From contig CM057151.1 in the NCBI GenBank assembly GCA_029962745.1, positions 38,973,136 to 39,037,135 of the forward strand: a stretch of 64,000 nucleotides of DNA, given 5' to 3'. The notes below the pieces were generated by a model. It saw nothing but the letters and a program-made list of their open reading frames with translations. It did not search any database and had not been told where the DNA came from. The stretch's first letter is position 1; every line of letters starts with the position of its first letter. The position numbers and the translations under genes were made by a program. Of the stretch, positions 45,674 through 57,712 are shown in pieces. This DNA is from Echinometra lucunter. Lineage: Eukaryota > Echinodermata > Echinoidea > Camarodonta > Echinometridae.

Positions 45674-45936
45674 AATCATGTTTGTAACTTGTCATCCAAC
45701 TTGTGTTTTTCTGTGTACTAGGTTTTTCACATGCATACATGTAGGACAACACAGGCAGATGGGGGGGGGGGCACCTGTCCTTTGCCCCTTCCCCCCTCTT
45801 AAAGACCTAATTATTGATATCTAAGTACATATCCAAATACCTTATTTCAAAAATTCAGTGGCAGAAGAATAGCTGCCTCCCCCCCCCCCCCCCGGTTAAA
45901 TGGTTAAATAGTTGGTTAATTTACCTGACTGCTAAG

Positions 45937-46115
45937 AAAGCATGTGTATGCTTGTTAGTAAGCAACCAGGGGATCAACGGCTTTAAGTCCCCTCCAAAGG
46001 ACTTGGTAATGAGGATTAATACCTTGCCAAAGGGCATTAGCGCATCCACTTGGTTTCGAACCCGGGTCCTCCCGGTTACGAGACCACTGCTCTATCCACT
46101 GAGCCACAGCATTAA
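45937..46115 (-). mobile_element. tRNA-derived SINE with intact A and B boxes
   Basis: On the minus strand: GCTGTGGCTCAGTGGATAGAGC (A box), then CCCGGGTTCGAAACC (B box), then AATGCCCTTTGGCAAGGTATTAATCC and a unique tail. The anticodon stem does not pair properly and there is no acceptor stem, so this is a SINE, not a tRNA gene. It is the best-preserved copy of the family in the window. Confidence 0.78.
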
Positions 46116-46916
46116 ATGGTAAAGGGTTAAATGGTAAAAGAGAATTTCAGAGAAAGAGACGGACAGACAGGCAGACAGACACAGAGACAGAGAATTGGAA
46201 ACGGAAAAAAGGGAAGAAGAGAGAGAACCTAAAAACAAGAGGATTGTTGACTGTGCATTGTTTTTAGATTTGTTGCAAGATCTGCCAGAATAAACGATGT
46301 GACCCGTCTTTCCAACATATTTTTGGCCTTGTTAAGGATACCTGAGATGGATATGTGTATCAAAACCACTAAATTTAGAGTAGTATTACCCCTTGCCTTA
46401 TTCATAATCCAAAATAGCATATGAATATTTTTTAAAGGAGATTGCCAAAGGTCCATTCACAAAAACTGGATTATGAAATAGCCTGCTAAATTTGTTATGA
46501 TTTTAGTTCATTAAATTTCATTTGCTTAATAAATGAGTATAATTTGTCAGCTTGACATATGAAAGCTCGCAATAAGCTCATTACCAATTGGGTTCTACAA
46601 ATATATTCACCTATTAGACATTTATGAAAGATTTTAAGCTATTCTAGAAGAAAATAATATATCTGAATTGCTAGAAAATTAAAGGCAAATTAAGTAGTAG
46701 TTTAATGAGTACTTCAGGGCCAGCCCCCACCCTCCTTTTTCAATATTTCACTTTTAATGTTTTGAAAGAAAATTTCAAAGTAAAAATAAGCAAAAGCCAA
46801 AAGAGGTGTATTAGCTTCTTGTGTTTGACCAGCAATGTTAGGCTTCTTACTGTCCTCTGGTAGTACATTTTAAGACAGCATCTCATGAAATGTTATGTAT
46901 GCTGTTTAAAAAAAAA

Positions 46917-47159
46917 GGGAAATGCATTCACTCTGTTAGGGGTGAATTTAAGAAAAGAGTGCATTTAGAGTGAATTACGAGTGAATTAAGAGTAAAAAAT
47001 TGTGATATTTACTCTTTCAGAGGTGACCCCAGTGATCACTCCAGGATTTTGAGTGATCAGAGTTCACCCTAAAAGAGTGAATAAAGAGTGAATAACACAA
47101 TTTGTTCTCTTAATTCACTCTTTTCTTAAAGTCACCCCTTACAGAGTGAATGCGTTCCC
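46917..47159. mobile_element. GGGAA..GCATTCACTCT foldback element
   Basis: The left arm (GCATTCACTCTGTTAGGGGTGA, TTAAGAAAAGAGTG) and the right arm (CACTCTTTTCTTAAAG, TCACCCCTTACAGAGTGAATGC) are inverse. GAGTGAAT-type words fill the interior. Its right end overlaps a second inverted pair reaching to 47600. Confidence 0.75.
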
Positions 47160-47600
47160 TGGTGTTGTCACTCTGTATTGACTTCGTGTACAGATGATCG
47201 TGTAAAAAAGCATCTTTTTTTGAGCATGTTTGCGAACATGAAATGTTTGCGATTTTCATTTAAAAAGGGTTGTTTTCATGAGCTTGTACTCGAAATTGAA
47301 AAAAAAGGATTTTTTTTTTCTGGTCCTTGTTTGCAATTTTCTGTTTTTGACTCAAGGCAGACATGAAGTGAATTGGAAAGGGGTGGTTTAATAAAAGTGT
47401 ACTTGGAATGCAAAAAGTAGGGGTGTTTTTTAAAGGCCAATTTGTACCTGTTTTGTGCCAAATAGGGGTAAAAATGGCTGACAATGTACTTGAAACACCA
47501 GGAAATAGGGGTCAAATTCTGGGTTGCCGAATAATCATGGTTACACCTTTGAATCTAGAGTGACAACACCGGGATGCGTTCACTCTTTTTTTAAAGAGAG
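47160..47600. mobile_element. Second inverted-repeat unit overlapping the previous foldback
   Basis: GGTGTTGTCACTCT at 47161 is exactly inverted as AGAGTGACAACACC at 47557-47570. Outside it, GAGTGAATGCGTTCC on the left mirrors GGGATGCGTTCACTC on the right. The interior includes plain AT-rich sequence. Confidence 0.55.
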
Positions 47601-47605
47601 TATAC

Positions 47606-47843
47606 CTAAAGCCCTGTCCCATACTGCCTTTTAACGATTCTGTCTGAGAAATGAACGCGCACGTTTACTGGACTTTTAAAATTTGTTCTTCGGCTGGTTT
47701 AGAGATGTATCTAGACGTTGGCAGACGGCGCTAGTTCATGGCTACAATTTTTTAAATTTGCCTCCGTCTGACACTGTCTAACATAAATATTTAGACTAAG
47801 GCAGACAGAATCGTTAAACGGTAGTATGGGACAGGACCTTAAG
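47606..47843. mobile_element. CCTGTCCCATACT inverted-repeat MITE
   Basis: CCTGTCCCATACTGCCTTTT and AACGATTCTGTCTG at the left mirror CAGACAGAATCGTT and AAACGGTAGTATGGGACAGG at the right, about 38 bases of near-perfect inverted repeat. The interior is a non-coding 160 bases with GGCAGACGG-type words. Confidence 0.85.
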
Positions 47844-48619
47844 ACATGCAAACACGTGTAGCCGACACCTGGCCGAGTAACAGAATCATAGCTAAAAGGG
47901 AATTTTTTCAAGGATACCAATTATTTAACTTTGCAAACCTGTAACATCTTCTACAGAAACATGTTCTAGAAACCCTCATGCAAAACATGAGCATTATTTT
48001 GGAAAAATGACAAAATGAATAGGTAGGGGAGAGGGAAGAAAAGAAGAAATCAATAAAATTGTGTGCTTGAAGTCTAAATAAATGTAAGAATGAGCAAAAT
48101 TGACTGATTTCCATCATAATTCTAAGTTTCTATCCAACCATCAAAGGAAACTGTAAGTAACTTTGTCGATTGGTTGGATTGGTTGCTGATGTACATAAAA
48201 CTCCATTGACTCTTTAATGAGTGGGCGATGGCGCCGCGCTCCAGCTCCAAAGTTGAGGCTGTGCACAAATTTAGTCTATGTTATCAAACCTTATTAATAC
48301 TTTCATAAATGCAACCTAAATTAAATCATAACAAATGCACTTAATCGTATGGTTAATTATATTATTATGATTATGATTTCATTTTCATTTCGTTTATATG
48401 AATTCCTTTACACCCCATGTTTTTGTACTTTTTTTTTATAACTTGGGTGCAACAATGACGGAAAATAAATCAGATATACCAGACTATCGCAACTCTGACA
48501 AAATCATTTATATCTCCATCGGTTGTCTGTACTGTGCGGAGAAGGCGGATCGTCGAACCCATTCTGTGATGAAATCACCTATCACCGAGCTGTCTGATCG
48601 TCTGCGCAGTTTATCATAG

Positions 48620-48988
48620 GTGATGTAAATTTATATAGCTGTAAATAGGCTTTAACCCTCTGGTTCAAATTTCACCAGTGAACTCTTTTCCTTCATGACT
48701 TTTCGCGCACAATACATGGAGCATAAATATTCAAGGAGAACCTGGTTGCTCACATTCAGAGGAATACCATTCGCGACAGAGAGGTGTCATTATTTCCGGG
48801 CCCTGAAAGTACCTGTCGGCACACCTATGCTAACTTTTCCGCACCCCGTTCTGTAGGCAGACCTGCCGCTCTGAACTCCGCTCAGTACCTTTCTCTCGCT
48901 GATTTGGAACGATCTCTTGTAACTTCAGGAAAGTTTGCTCCCAGATTTGTCTCTCATTTTTGCAGAGCTTCTTCTCATTGATAGCACC
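48620..48988 (+). promoter_or_regulatory. Presumed promoter and 5' UTR of the MFSD4-like gene
   Basis: Unlike its flanks, 48770-48980 is GC-richer, repeat-free and leads directly into a strong start context (GCACCATGG). A CATAAATATTC stretch at about 48722 could serve as a TATA-like element, placing a start site near 48750. This is inference only; no transcript evidence is available. Confidence 0.35.
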
Positions 48989-49317
48989 ATGGCTAGTCAT
49001 CAGGACAGTAACTCGAATATTCAACCTGCGAATTATCAGGATGATTGGAGTGGCGATGAAACTGATCGGGGAAGGAAAGGGGCAGATAATGAAGTGAAAC
49101 ACACTGCCAAGTCCCTTTTTAAGGCCAATCTTCTCAGTACGATTACATACTGCAGTGTCTTTGGAAGTTTTGGGATGTGTGTGGCATTGCTTGGTCCAAC
49201 TTTAGAGGACCTAGGATGCCAGACTGGAAGTACTTTGATTGAGATGAGTTGGGCATTCCTTGCCCAAGCTCTTAGTATCCTCATAGGATCCATGGCAGGT
49301 GGCTTTCTTGTAGACAG
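48989..49317 (+). CDS. MFSD4-like major facilitator superfamily transporter, first coding exon
   Basis: ATG at 48989 in a near-ideal context (GCACCATGG). 109 codons plus two bases run to the GTGGGT donor at 49318. The frame stays open 18 codons upstream, but the Kozak context decides the start. The first 45 or so residues are polar (DSNSNIQPANYQDD...). A cytosolic helix, KSLFKANLLSTITYC, follows, then transmembrane segment 1 (SVFGSFGMCVALLGPTLEDL) and segment 2 (MSWAFLAQALSILIGSMAGG) ending FLVDR, the start of the MFS loop 2-3 motif. The GLLGPTxxDLxCQT arrangement matches MFSD4A and the related sodium-dependent glucose transporter group. Substrate is unknown. The other ten or so helices must lie beyond this window or in unrecognised exons. 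Confidence 0.8.
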
Positions 49318-49784
49318 GTGGGTTTTAATATTCATGTTTTTAAAAAATATTTTGTCAGCCATGGCAAAACTTGCCAATAATAGGGAAAAGAGGATTGTTA
49401 GACCAATTCAAGTTGTAATTGGGGCCAGGTAATTATTTCTAGAAGTGAAGAAAGCTCCATCAGTGGATAAAATTATTGTTTTTTAGGTCTATAGACTATA
49501 GACCGAATAAACTTCAAAGTTTATTCATTTTCTCATATTTTGTAGTACATTGAGAAAAGAAGGAAAGAAAATCATCAGATGTCAGACGGAGATGCTGAGG
49601 TGGTAAACACAACCTTTTCTATTTTTCTGTATAATTATTTGGAGAATTGAATAGTATTCTCCTTTTTTGTTCAAAATAAAGTAACATAATCATCAGAACC
49701 TTGATTTTGAATTGTCATTCCATATTCTCTCTTTCTCCCTCTCCTTAAAATATGTGATGACAAAATACTATTGAAAAATATTAT

Positions 49785-49896
49785 CTATCTCTTTAAGTTA
49801 CACCCCCCGGGGGGGGGGGGGGGGGGGTGTAACATAAAGAGATACAATCAATCTTACAATCAATTACGATTGATATCAATCGTAAGATTGATTGTA
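49785..49896. repeat. Two adjacent palindromes with a poly-G core
   Basis: ATCTCTTTAAGTTACACCCCCC is mirrored by GGGGGGTGTAACATAAAGAGAT around a G run. Directly after it, ACAATCAATCTTACAATC is mirrored by GATATCAATCGTAAGATTGATTGT. Both could extrude as hairpins. Confidence 0.8.
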
Positions 49897-49904
49897 TTTT
49901 TTAG

Positions 49905-50185
49905 GTTACACCCCCCAGATTAGATTTTGGGGTATTAGGTCAAAGGTCAGAGGGTCAGAAAAGTATTTGAAATCATAATTTTGCAAATAATGTGTTTCCA
50001 TGATAAATTGGCATGGGCCTATATGGCAGAGATTTTAGTCAAAGATGAGTGAAATATATTTTTCAGGTGGAAGAGGTAATGGTAACTATTGAATATGTAG
50101 CTGTTGTTAAGATGTGAATGAATTTAAAATTGCTGGAAGGTGGAGGCATAATTTTCAACCACGCAGGGTTGAATTGCTCTTGTTT
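49905..50185. mobile_element. Degenerate relative of the AGGTCA-array element (8149-9063)
   Basis: Begins GATTAGATTTTGGGGT..AGGTCAAAGGTCA like the units at 8262-9000. It ends GGTGGAGGCATAATTTTCAACCACGC, like the GGCGGAGGCATAAAGTTCGACCACGC end at 9050. Only part of one unit plus the right terminus remains. Confidence 0.7.
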
Positions 50186-50631
50186 TCCATTTTGTTCAAA
50201 TGCCTGCATAACCATTACTGTATGTGAACCTTGCAACAAACGGTACAAACCATACTCAAATCTAGGCCTACTCAAATCATTTAATATATTTAGCACGTAT
50301 GGCAGGACACATATGGTTTTACATGCTAATGAATTCATAAAGAAATGTAAAAACAACTCTTCATTTTTTTGCAATTTTCATCATGCTATTTTTCTTTCCC
50401 TCATGCAAAATTTATTTATTTTTTTGTGGGTTCAGTTCAACAGCATGGAGGTGTTCTTACTGGATAATTGTATGAAATATATGTACTAGACTTAAAGGAG
50501 AGAGAGAGAGATACACAGTCTATGTATTTGCATACAGTGGTATCGAGAATTACGGGAGGGAGAGGGGGGGGGGAGGGAAGGGGTAGAGAGAGATAAAAGC
50601 TTGGAGAATGGAGATATTCATTAGACAGTGC

Positions 50632-50636
<5 letters not shown>

Positions 50637-50665
<29 letters not shown>
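50637..50665. repeat. GA microsatellite
   Basis: About fourteen GA units inside a longer purine-rich stretch (50495-50720). The opposing CT microsatellite lies at 53442-53478. Confidence 0.9.
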
Positions 50666-50669
<4 letters not shown>

Positions 50670-53441
50670 GGAGATGAAAGTGAGAAGAGCAGCACAACAA
50701 GGAGAAGAGCATACATGTAGCATTACAAGAAAGAAGAGAACAGACCAGTAAAAATGAGTTGAACATGAGACAGTAAAGACATGAAAGTCTAGAAGGGAAG
50801 AGATCTACATGTAACGAGCATTATTGATAAATACATACAGCCCTGGGAAAAAATGGAGACCAAGCACTTGTGCTTTGTATCCGAAACCTTTCTCTGTCTG
50901 TGGTGTCTAACCAGTTTTCCCATATGCATGTTGCCTTGGATTTCGTAATATAAACTGTCTTTAGCCACACATCCTTCTCAGGTTCATAGTTAATAAAGAA
51001 ATTAGGAAAGATAGAGTCTTATTTGGTATTAAAAGGAAGTGATATTTTGAGGTAATTTTGATTACTGGTAGTAATATAATCTTCCAATGATGGTAGTGAG
51101 TGCAAAAGCAACCCAATTGTAGGGAAAATGCCAGTCATTGTTCATTGTTTACATTGTTTTACATGTATTTAAAGGAAATTCTCAGCTACCTGAAATCGCC
51201 TAACTTTCCTATGAAACAGGTGTAATTAATTATAAAGAAAATAGGGAAGTAAAAAGCAGAAGAATATTCTTGAATTCTTGAAGTTCTAGCTTAATTCAAA
51301 CATAAAGATAATATATTTTGGAAGATGAATGATCGTAATTTACATTGCTATATGAATGGTAAATGTCAAATAACGTATATGACACCCAACATTCACAAAT
51401 TTACAACAAAATGCTTCGAAGAGCCCATTGTTTTTATGTCAAGTGTAAAGGATTTCATTAGTCAAAAGTTCTTATTGGGATAAGGGTAAATGTCAAAAGA
51501 AAAAAATGATTACATGTATTTCTCTCAAAGTTGCAGACATTTTAGATTATTGAGATTATGAATGAATGTGTTAACACAAAGTCTCCATTTTAAACCAAAG
51601 CAAAATCAGAGATGAAACTTTGTTGAATAGAAATATCAGAGTACAAGGTTAAAGTATTGATCCTAAAGCAGTGGGAAGCGGTAAACCCTTTTGTGGTGAT
51701 TCTGGGTCACTGTCAAAGAGCTATTTAATTCTCCTTGTTTGAGTCTGAGACTAATTGCAAACTGTGATTCTTGTGTCAGTGCGATTTTTGTGTCTGCATG
51801 ATTGCCTCGTGAAGACATGGTGGGAGGATTTTGTCATTAAATGACAATATTTATCTTTCTCGTTGCCATGGCAGTTGTGCCTTCGTGTGTTTTTGTTCTT
51901 ATTTTCTTTTTGCAGCAACTATATAAGGCAGGGCATATGCCTCCTATCTTGTCTCTAAAATATGACAAGCAACTAAATAGTCAAAGCTTACCATGAGGTA
52001 GAGCTGCCTCTGGATTTGTTATTATGATACCGGTATATCGCTACCTATCTCTTTTATTTGGGGCAAGTCGAAGGTATTTGGTTATGTCTGTTTCCTGTGT
52101 TCCCAATTGAGTCTCATTGCATTAAGAATGAAGCAAAGATTGAAAGTTGAAACAATGATATTCCTTAATTATGGTCTAAATCCAGCTTTACAGTAAGAGT
52201 ATATCAATAATGCATTCATCAGGTCTAATAAATCTGTGATGTGGTTGATACATGTAAAACAAATACTATTAGCTTGGACATGTTTTAAACAACTAAGATA
52301 TTCATAGGAAATAAAAAAATAACAATTATTAATGCATATTGCCATATCGTGCTATCTCACACCTGGTGTACCATTTGTTGTCTCTGTGTTCAGGTACGCA
52401 GTACTAGTTTATCAGTGTTCAAAAAAGCCTTTGTGCAAAGATCTAATGGGCTGAATACAGGAATTCATAAATCAATAACTTGCTCAGATAATGCAGATCC
52501 CTGTTTAAGCGTGAACGATGTAGCATTAAGCATTCTGTGAAGGTAAATGTTGTGTTGCATAGACTGTTCAAGTCTTGTTTTGAGGGGAAGGAGGGGGAGC
52601 AGTTGCAGTTATTTGGGGGCAGTTATTTGGGGGCATTTTCATTTAAGTCGTACAGTAGGTCTTATAATCAGTGCTTGAATGGTCTGTCTTGTTGTATTGC
52701 GGCAGGTTATTCTGGGAAGGAGAATTGACATGTTCTTGGGAAATGACTTGTGGCAATATTCTTTATCGAAAAAATAATTAGTTGAGAGACAGATGTTTTG
52801 GGAAAATAAGATATTTAGCAAAATTCTTTGAGCTAATACATGTATATAATGAAACAGTGAGCCACATGTGGTCTAAACACGGACCCTACCACAAATTTGT
52901 GGTAGGGCTGGTGAATGGTCTACACAAACGAATGCATTTGCTCCTTTTGCCAGATGATCATGCTTTTTATATTGCCATGTTCATTTCCATGCAAATCGCC
53001 ATTCTGTGTTGATGAAATGTTATTATTAAGATTTATAAAGCTGCTGGTACAGTATGAAAAGCAAGAAATAATAACTTTATCCATGCATTCATTATCCCTC
53101 GGTATATACACTTGCATGGTGTGGCACAGTGACTGACCATGGAAGTCCATGGACTGGCTAAAGTTATTCATAATTATTACTGATCTCTTCATTTATTAGT
53201 TTTAAAAGCTCTGATTGCTAAAAATACTTGTAATTCTCAAATACATGTATAGTTATGTATAGTCAGGGAATTACCTACCTGTACATTGTATGCCATTGCA
53301 AACTTCTACTTATACTTTGAGAAGGTCACTGAAAGTAATGACCCTCATATATCCATTGCTATAAAAATAATTTAATGACTTTTATTCGTGTCCATCCCTC
53401 CATTAGCTGTTTACATGTACACGTATACAGGCATGCAGTAT

Positions 53442-53444
53442 GGT

Positions 53445-53477
<33 letters not shown>

Positions 53478-53478
53478 G
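53442..53478. repeat. TC microsatellite
   Basis: TCTCTC tract with single interruptions. No coding content nearby. Confidence 0.9.
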
Positions 53479-55610
53479 TTTCTCTCCCCTCCTTTGTGTG
53501 TCTTTTCTAGCATAATCTCATTCACAGGTCTCCAGTGAAGCTGACATATCTATCTATCTCTTTATCATGAGCTTCACATATACATACATGTACCCTCTAA
53601 GTTGCTCCGACTGGAGTAGGATATTGCTTTAGTCAATTTAAAAAAAATCAGACTTATAAGAAAGTCTACTCCAAGTCAGTACCCAAACAGAAAAGGAACC
53701 TATAGTACAATGAGAGGGCTAGGAGGAAGGGAGATTTAATCAGGATAGAAATATAACTGCATGAAAGGTTTTCAAGAGCTTTACCGCTCCAGTGCCCATT
53801 TTTCTATACGTTTCATGTTACTGAATCCCCCCCCCCCATTCTCTCCCCCTCTCTTTCGGGGAGGGGGGGGGGGGGGCAAGGCAGATTAGGACTTAATGTC
53901 CCTGAGCACCTTTTCTGAAAGTAAGAAAAGTGCCCATTCTGTGACAAAAGTGACTCTTCCAACTTCCAAGAGCAAGAGAGAAAGAAAGTGCCCCTCATTA
54001 TACATTATAATTTTCCTGTAAATCTGTTAAAGTTGCCTCTGGTTTATATATTATTCCCTTTATTAACTACCTGCACTCTTTTGTCACAGCTTCTTTTTTC
54101 TTTTGCCCATATCTGTTTTGTATGTGCTTTATTTCATCTTTGCAGTTTTCCTCACGTATACATGTACATGTGTGGTAGCTTTGACACAATGACACGTGTA
54201 TTGCCTGCCTCTCATGATGCAAAGATTTCCATTTCAAGTGAAATTTCAAGTGAAAAAAATATGTCTTCCCCTGTCTCTGTCTCTATCTCTCCCCTCAACC
54301 TCCATTTATCAGCTTTCATCTTCATATGCCTTCAGAGTTTAGCATTGTGGTCCAATATATATTAAGAGACATGCCTTGTGTTAAAAATTCAGTAATTGTG
54401 TAGAGTGCCTCTGCAAGTTGTAAACAGCTGAGGTCCACATCAACATTTCAGTCTCGTAAACATGAAACTGTCTGCTCCTCTATGTACATCAGTTGTTCTG
54501 TCTTTGCCAAGAGAAGCTTTAGCTGTGCTTTTTATGTTATTTGGGCAGTCACACTGTGGTGCAGTGTGTCCCAGTGAAAGTAATTTCAAATTCTGCTTTC
54601 TGCTTTTTTCTTGTATTGGATCACTTCTTTCCCCTTTTCACCAGACTGATTCTTGAATATCTTCCAAGGCAGTCAGGAAATGTTCATTGGCTGTTTGATT
54701 TAGTATGATAGTTAACAGCCATCCATGCCAAGCTGTGTAATTGAGTCAGTTTCATTTTAGGAAGAATGCACCTTTTCCCATTCTGTAAAGTGTTTTAAGT
54801 ATGTGTTTGTTTTACCAATAGAGTATGAATTTGTATAGGCCTAACATTAATACAAAACAATACGTATCCTTAGTGGTTAACGTTAAAGTTGTTTCTTACA
54901 TGAACACTTCAGAAAAATATTTGTGGGAACCAGTTTAAAGTGGTCATTCTGTACTTTCTGTGATGAAATTTTAGCATATCCAAACGTGATATTCACTTTT
55001 TTCGCACGGCCTCAAAACCATGTCTTTTTGTCTCAGAATTGCAGATTTTCAGAACTCTTTTCGCCATAACTTTTTACCAACCTGCTCAATTTCACGGTAG
55101 AAAAAGATTATTAAATTTTGAATTCCCGCTTTCATGCAATTATATTCAATATTCATTACTTTAAAAAAGAAAAACCACCGTCTTTTTTTAAATACTGTTT
55201 TCAAGTTTGCCTCATTCTTGTATGTAAATACGTGTTTTTCTCAGTTTTGCGAAACTGCCGACTGTCGTAACTCGCGCCAAATTGTTCTATACAGCTGGTA
55301 GAAAAGAAATCAAGATGTAAAAATTCCAAGGATTCTAAAGATGTCAAAAATTATGATTGGTTTAAAAAAAACACTGTCCTTTTCAATAAATAATAAAGCA
55401 TGTCCTTGCAAAAATTGTTTAAATTTGAGAAGATACGTATGGTGTTGTGTTTGGTCAATTCTTGCCATATATTATGTACGGTGTGTAACAGTCTCCCTGG
55501 TACATGCATGCTTATAACGTACGGTACATGTACACCTGAAGAAGCTGCTGAAGGCTCTCTTCTCTTGAGATTCGAGTCAAATTATACACATTTATCCATT
55601 TAGTTATAAT

Positions 55611-56026
55611 TTAACCCATTCATGACAGGAATTATTTAAAGCCTAATTTGATCAGCTTTTATTCTTCAAATTGGCAACACCAACATTTTTATTTTATTGC
55701 TACATTTTTCTTATAAAACATCATGTATCTGGAATGAATATAAATTGACAGAAATTATGATGAGAAGTCAGAAAGTTGCCAATTTGCAGGGGAAAATGGT
55801 GATTTTAAACTTTCTATCACATTGCCAATTTAAGGATTTTAATGCTTATTTTCCTTTGAAAAATTTTCAGCATCAAACAACAAATATTGACACAACCAAA
55901 ATGGGCACAGTAAATGTAGATTTTTTTGCTCTTTCTGCTCATGTATTTGGTATGATTTTTAGGGCTTTGCATCAAAAGATATTAGGCCAAACCACAAAAT
56001 GTGGACCTCTGTCACGAATGGGTTAA
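55611..56026 (+). mobile_element. TTAA-flanked MITE, copy 7 (best preserved)
   Basis: Complete 416-base copy with TTAA at both borders and CCCATTCATGACAG / CTGTCACGAATGGG ends. It contains the longest version of the shared internal frame (109 codons from 55697). Confidence 0.9.
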
Positions 56027-57171
56027 CATGTTACTACAATTCTTATTGCAAACCTAACCATTTACCTTTTGATTCACTCAAGCAAAATTGGAAAAGAAAG
56101 TTATTTTAAGGAATTACCAACCCCTTCTATCTTTCATTCTGAGTAATAATCTCTCCAATTTTACATTTCGACAGTACCACTATTCGCAGGGAGGTATAGG
56201 CACAGAGATATGTGTGAAATTGTTGCTAAATCAAAAATCTAATAAGTCATTTTTGTTTTATTTCCTGTCATTTACTCATCAAAGTATACTGAAATCAGGG
56301 GGCAACCCAGAATAGAGTCATTTACGTATCAGACAGACTCATTTCAGTCCAATACATGCATACACTGAATGTGCTCAAATCATGCTTCGTAAATCCCCTA
56401 TCCTGTAATGGTGCGGTCCCATACTAGTAGTTAGCCACGTTTGGCATGAAGCCAACATTGAACGCGCATTGATCGACAAGCTCTCTGTGTGAATTAAAAC
56501 ATGATTCTTAAGTGAACAAAATACAGGTTAAGGTTCTCATATGTTCTTTAGCTGAATTGGAAGAAAAAATTCTTGCTCACAACACCACCTTTAGTAATGC
56601 CCTTCTTTCAACAAGATGGTTGCATGTTTCTCTGGATGAGGTGAAATCAATATGGTAAAAAAAAAAAAAAAAAACCTTGAGATTCTGGAACTAATTGAGT
56701 TAGCTTGTTGAATTTTTCTCAGATTGAGCAGGAAAATTGTGCTTATGCCCTTTTTGCACTCAACTGATCTAATGTTTCTCTAGAGAAGCTGTAACCATGC
56801 TCCAAAATGCCCCTCTTGCACAAGCACTTTATTGGATGTCTCCCAAGACAAGCTGTATTGAATTTGACACAATGTTTGTCAAAACACATCTGCATCCCGC
56901 ACATGCCTCGGGAGTGATCTTGCTAAAAAGTGGAAAAGAAGAAAATATGACCTGCAAAATATGTTATTCCATCTCCCAGCCCGAAGCGAATGTGATAAGG
57001 GATGTAATTATCGGCCTTTTGAAAGAGTGAGAGAGAGAGAAAATTGAACACTGACGTGAGATGAATATTTGTTGGGCTTTGTAAGGACAAGTCTGAATGG
57101 GTTATCGGCTCAAGATCTGTCACCTCACGGAAGACGTGAGGAAAACTAGGTTTGCAGAGATGAGGCAATCT

Positions 57172-57185
57172 GTTACCATAGCAAC
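57172..57185. promoter_or_regulatory. RFX-type X-box, GTTACCATAGCAAC
   Basis: A perfect match to the palindromic X-box consensus GTNRCC-N(0-3)-RGYAAC, the site bound by RFX factors, in a non-repetitive, GC-richer island (about 56990-57260) of the presumed MFSD4-like intron. Function is inferred from the motif alone. Confidence 0.5.
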
Positions 57186-57495
57186 GCATCACCTCCGGAG
57201 AGTCCTCTCTCATCTCTTATTTCTGGACTTTAGGGGGGAAGAGAAGTGGGTGGCAGTTCGAAGCAGGATCATGATCCCAAAACCACTTTTTTAAAAAAAT
57301 TGAAATCAATTCTCATCACAGAGCTCCTGTGAAAATTTTATTTATAGGTGGTGGTAGGGATTATTTGAAAAGGATGAGAAAGTATCAAGTACAAACTCTC
57401 ACAGGTCTATGTTGGGGGATTTTTTTTCAAATTAGATAGTAGTAATGATTTTCTTTTAACCCGTTTGCCCAATAGGCTTAATGCACAAAACACCT

Positions 57496-57712
57496 TGGCC
57501 TGTAGTCTGAAAATTGTTTTATCTTTTATCTTATTTTAATTGCCATAGCAATCAGAAATAGTGTACGCCATTGACTCACATCGCGCACTTTTGCATTGCG
57601 TGCTGGTCTTTTGCGCAGCTAAAACAATCATTCAAATCATTCAAAATTTGTTATGACAATTAACGCAGTGAAGATAAGATAAAAGATAAAACACTTATCA
57701 GAATACTGGCCC
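57496..57712. mobile_element. GGCC(A/T)GTA.TCTGA inverted-repeat MITE
   Basis: GGCCTGTAGTCTGA and TTGTTTTATCTTTTATCTTA are mirrored by TAAGATAAAAGATAAAACACT and TATCAGAATACTGGCC. The 217-base element has a CpG-containing centre. Related in its ends to 40674-41470. Confidence 0.78.

Noticed and set aside
46045..46112. Possible tRNA gene on the minus strand
   Set aside because: A and B boxes are good, but the anticodon stem does not pair, no acceptor stem forms, and the SINE core follows directly.
48398..48619. 73-residue frame upstream of the MFSD4-like gene
   Set aside because: No recognisable domain, no splice context or homologue known to me. Its second half overlaps a small inverted repeat (ATCACCTAT/ATAGGTGAT).
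49318..49432. Continuation of the MFSD4-like frame beyond 49317
   Set aside because: After VDR the frame becomes unlike any transporter, and a good GTGGGT donor lies exactly at the break in similarity.
52349..52540. Possible second exon of the MFSD4-like gene preceded by TCTGTGTTCAG
   Set aside because: The acceptor is plausible, but the encoded peptide lacks transmembrane character and does not match the expected helix 3 region.
53988..54365. 125-residue frame, hydrophobic and Ser/Leu-rich
   Set aside because: Composition follows the T/C-rich DNA; no family motif.
57097..57294. 65-residue frame in the X-box island
   Set aside because: Open on both strands because the island is GC-richer; no homology recognised.
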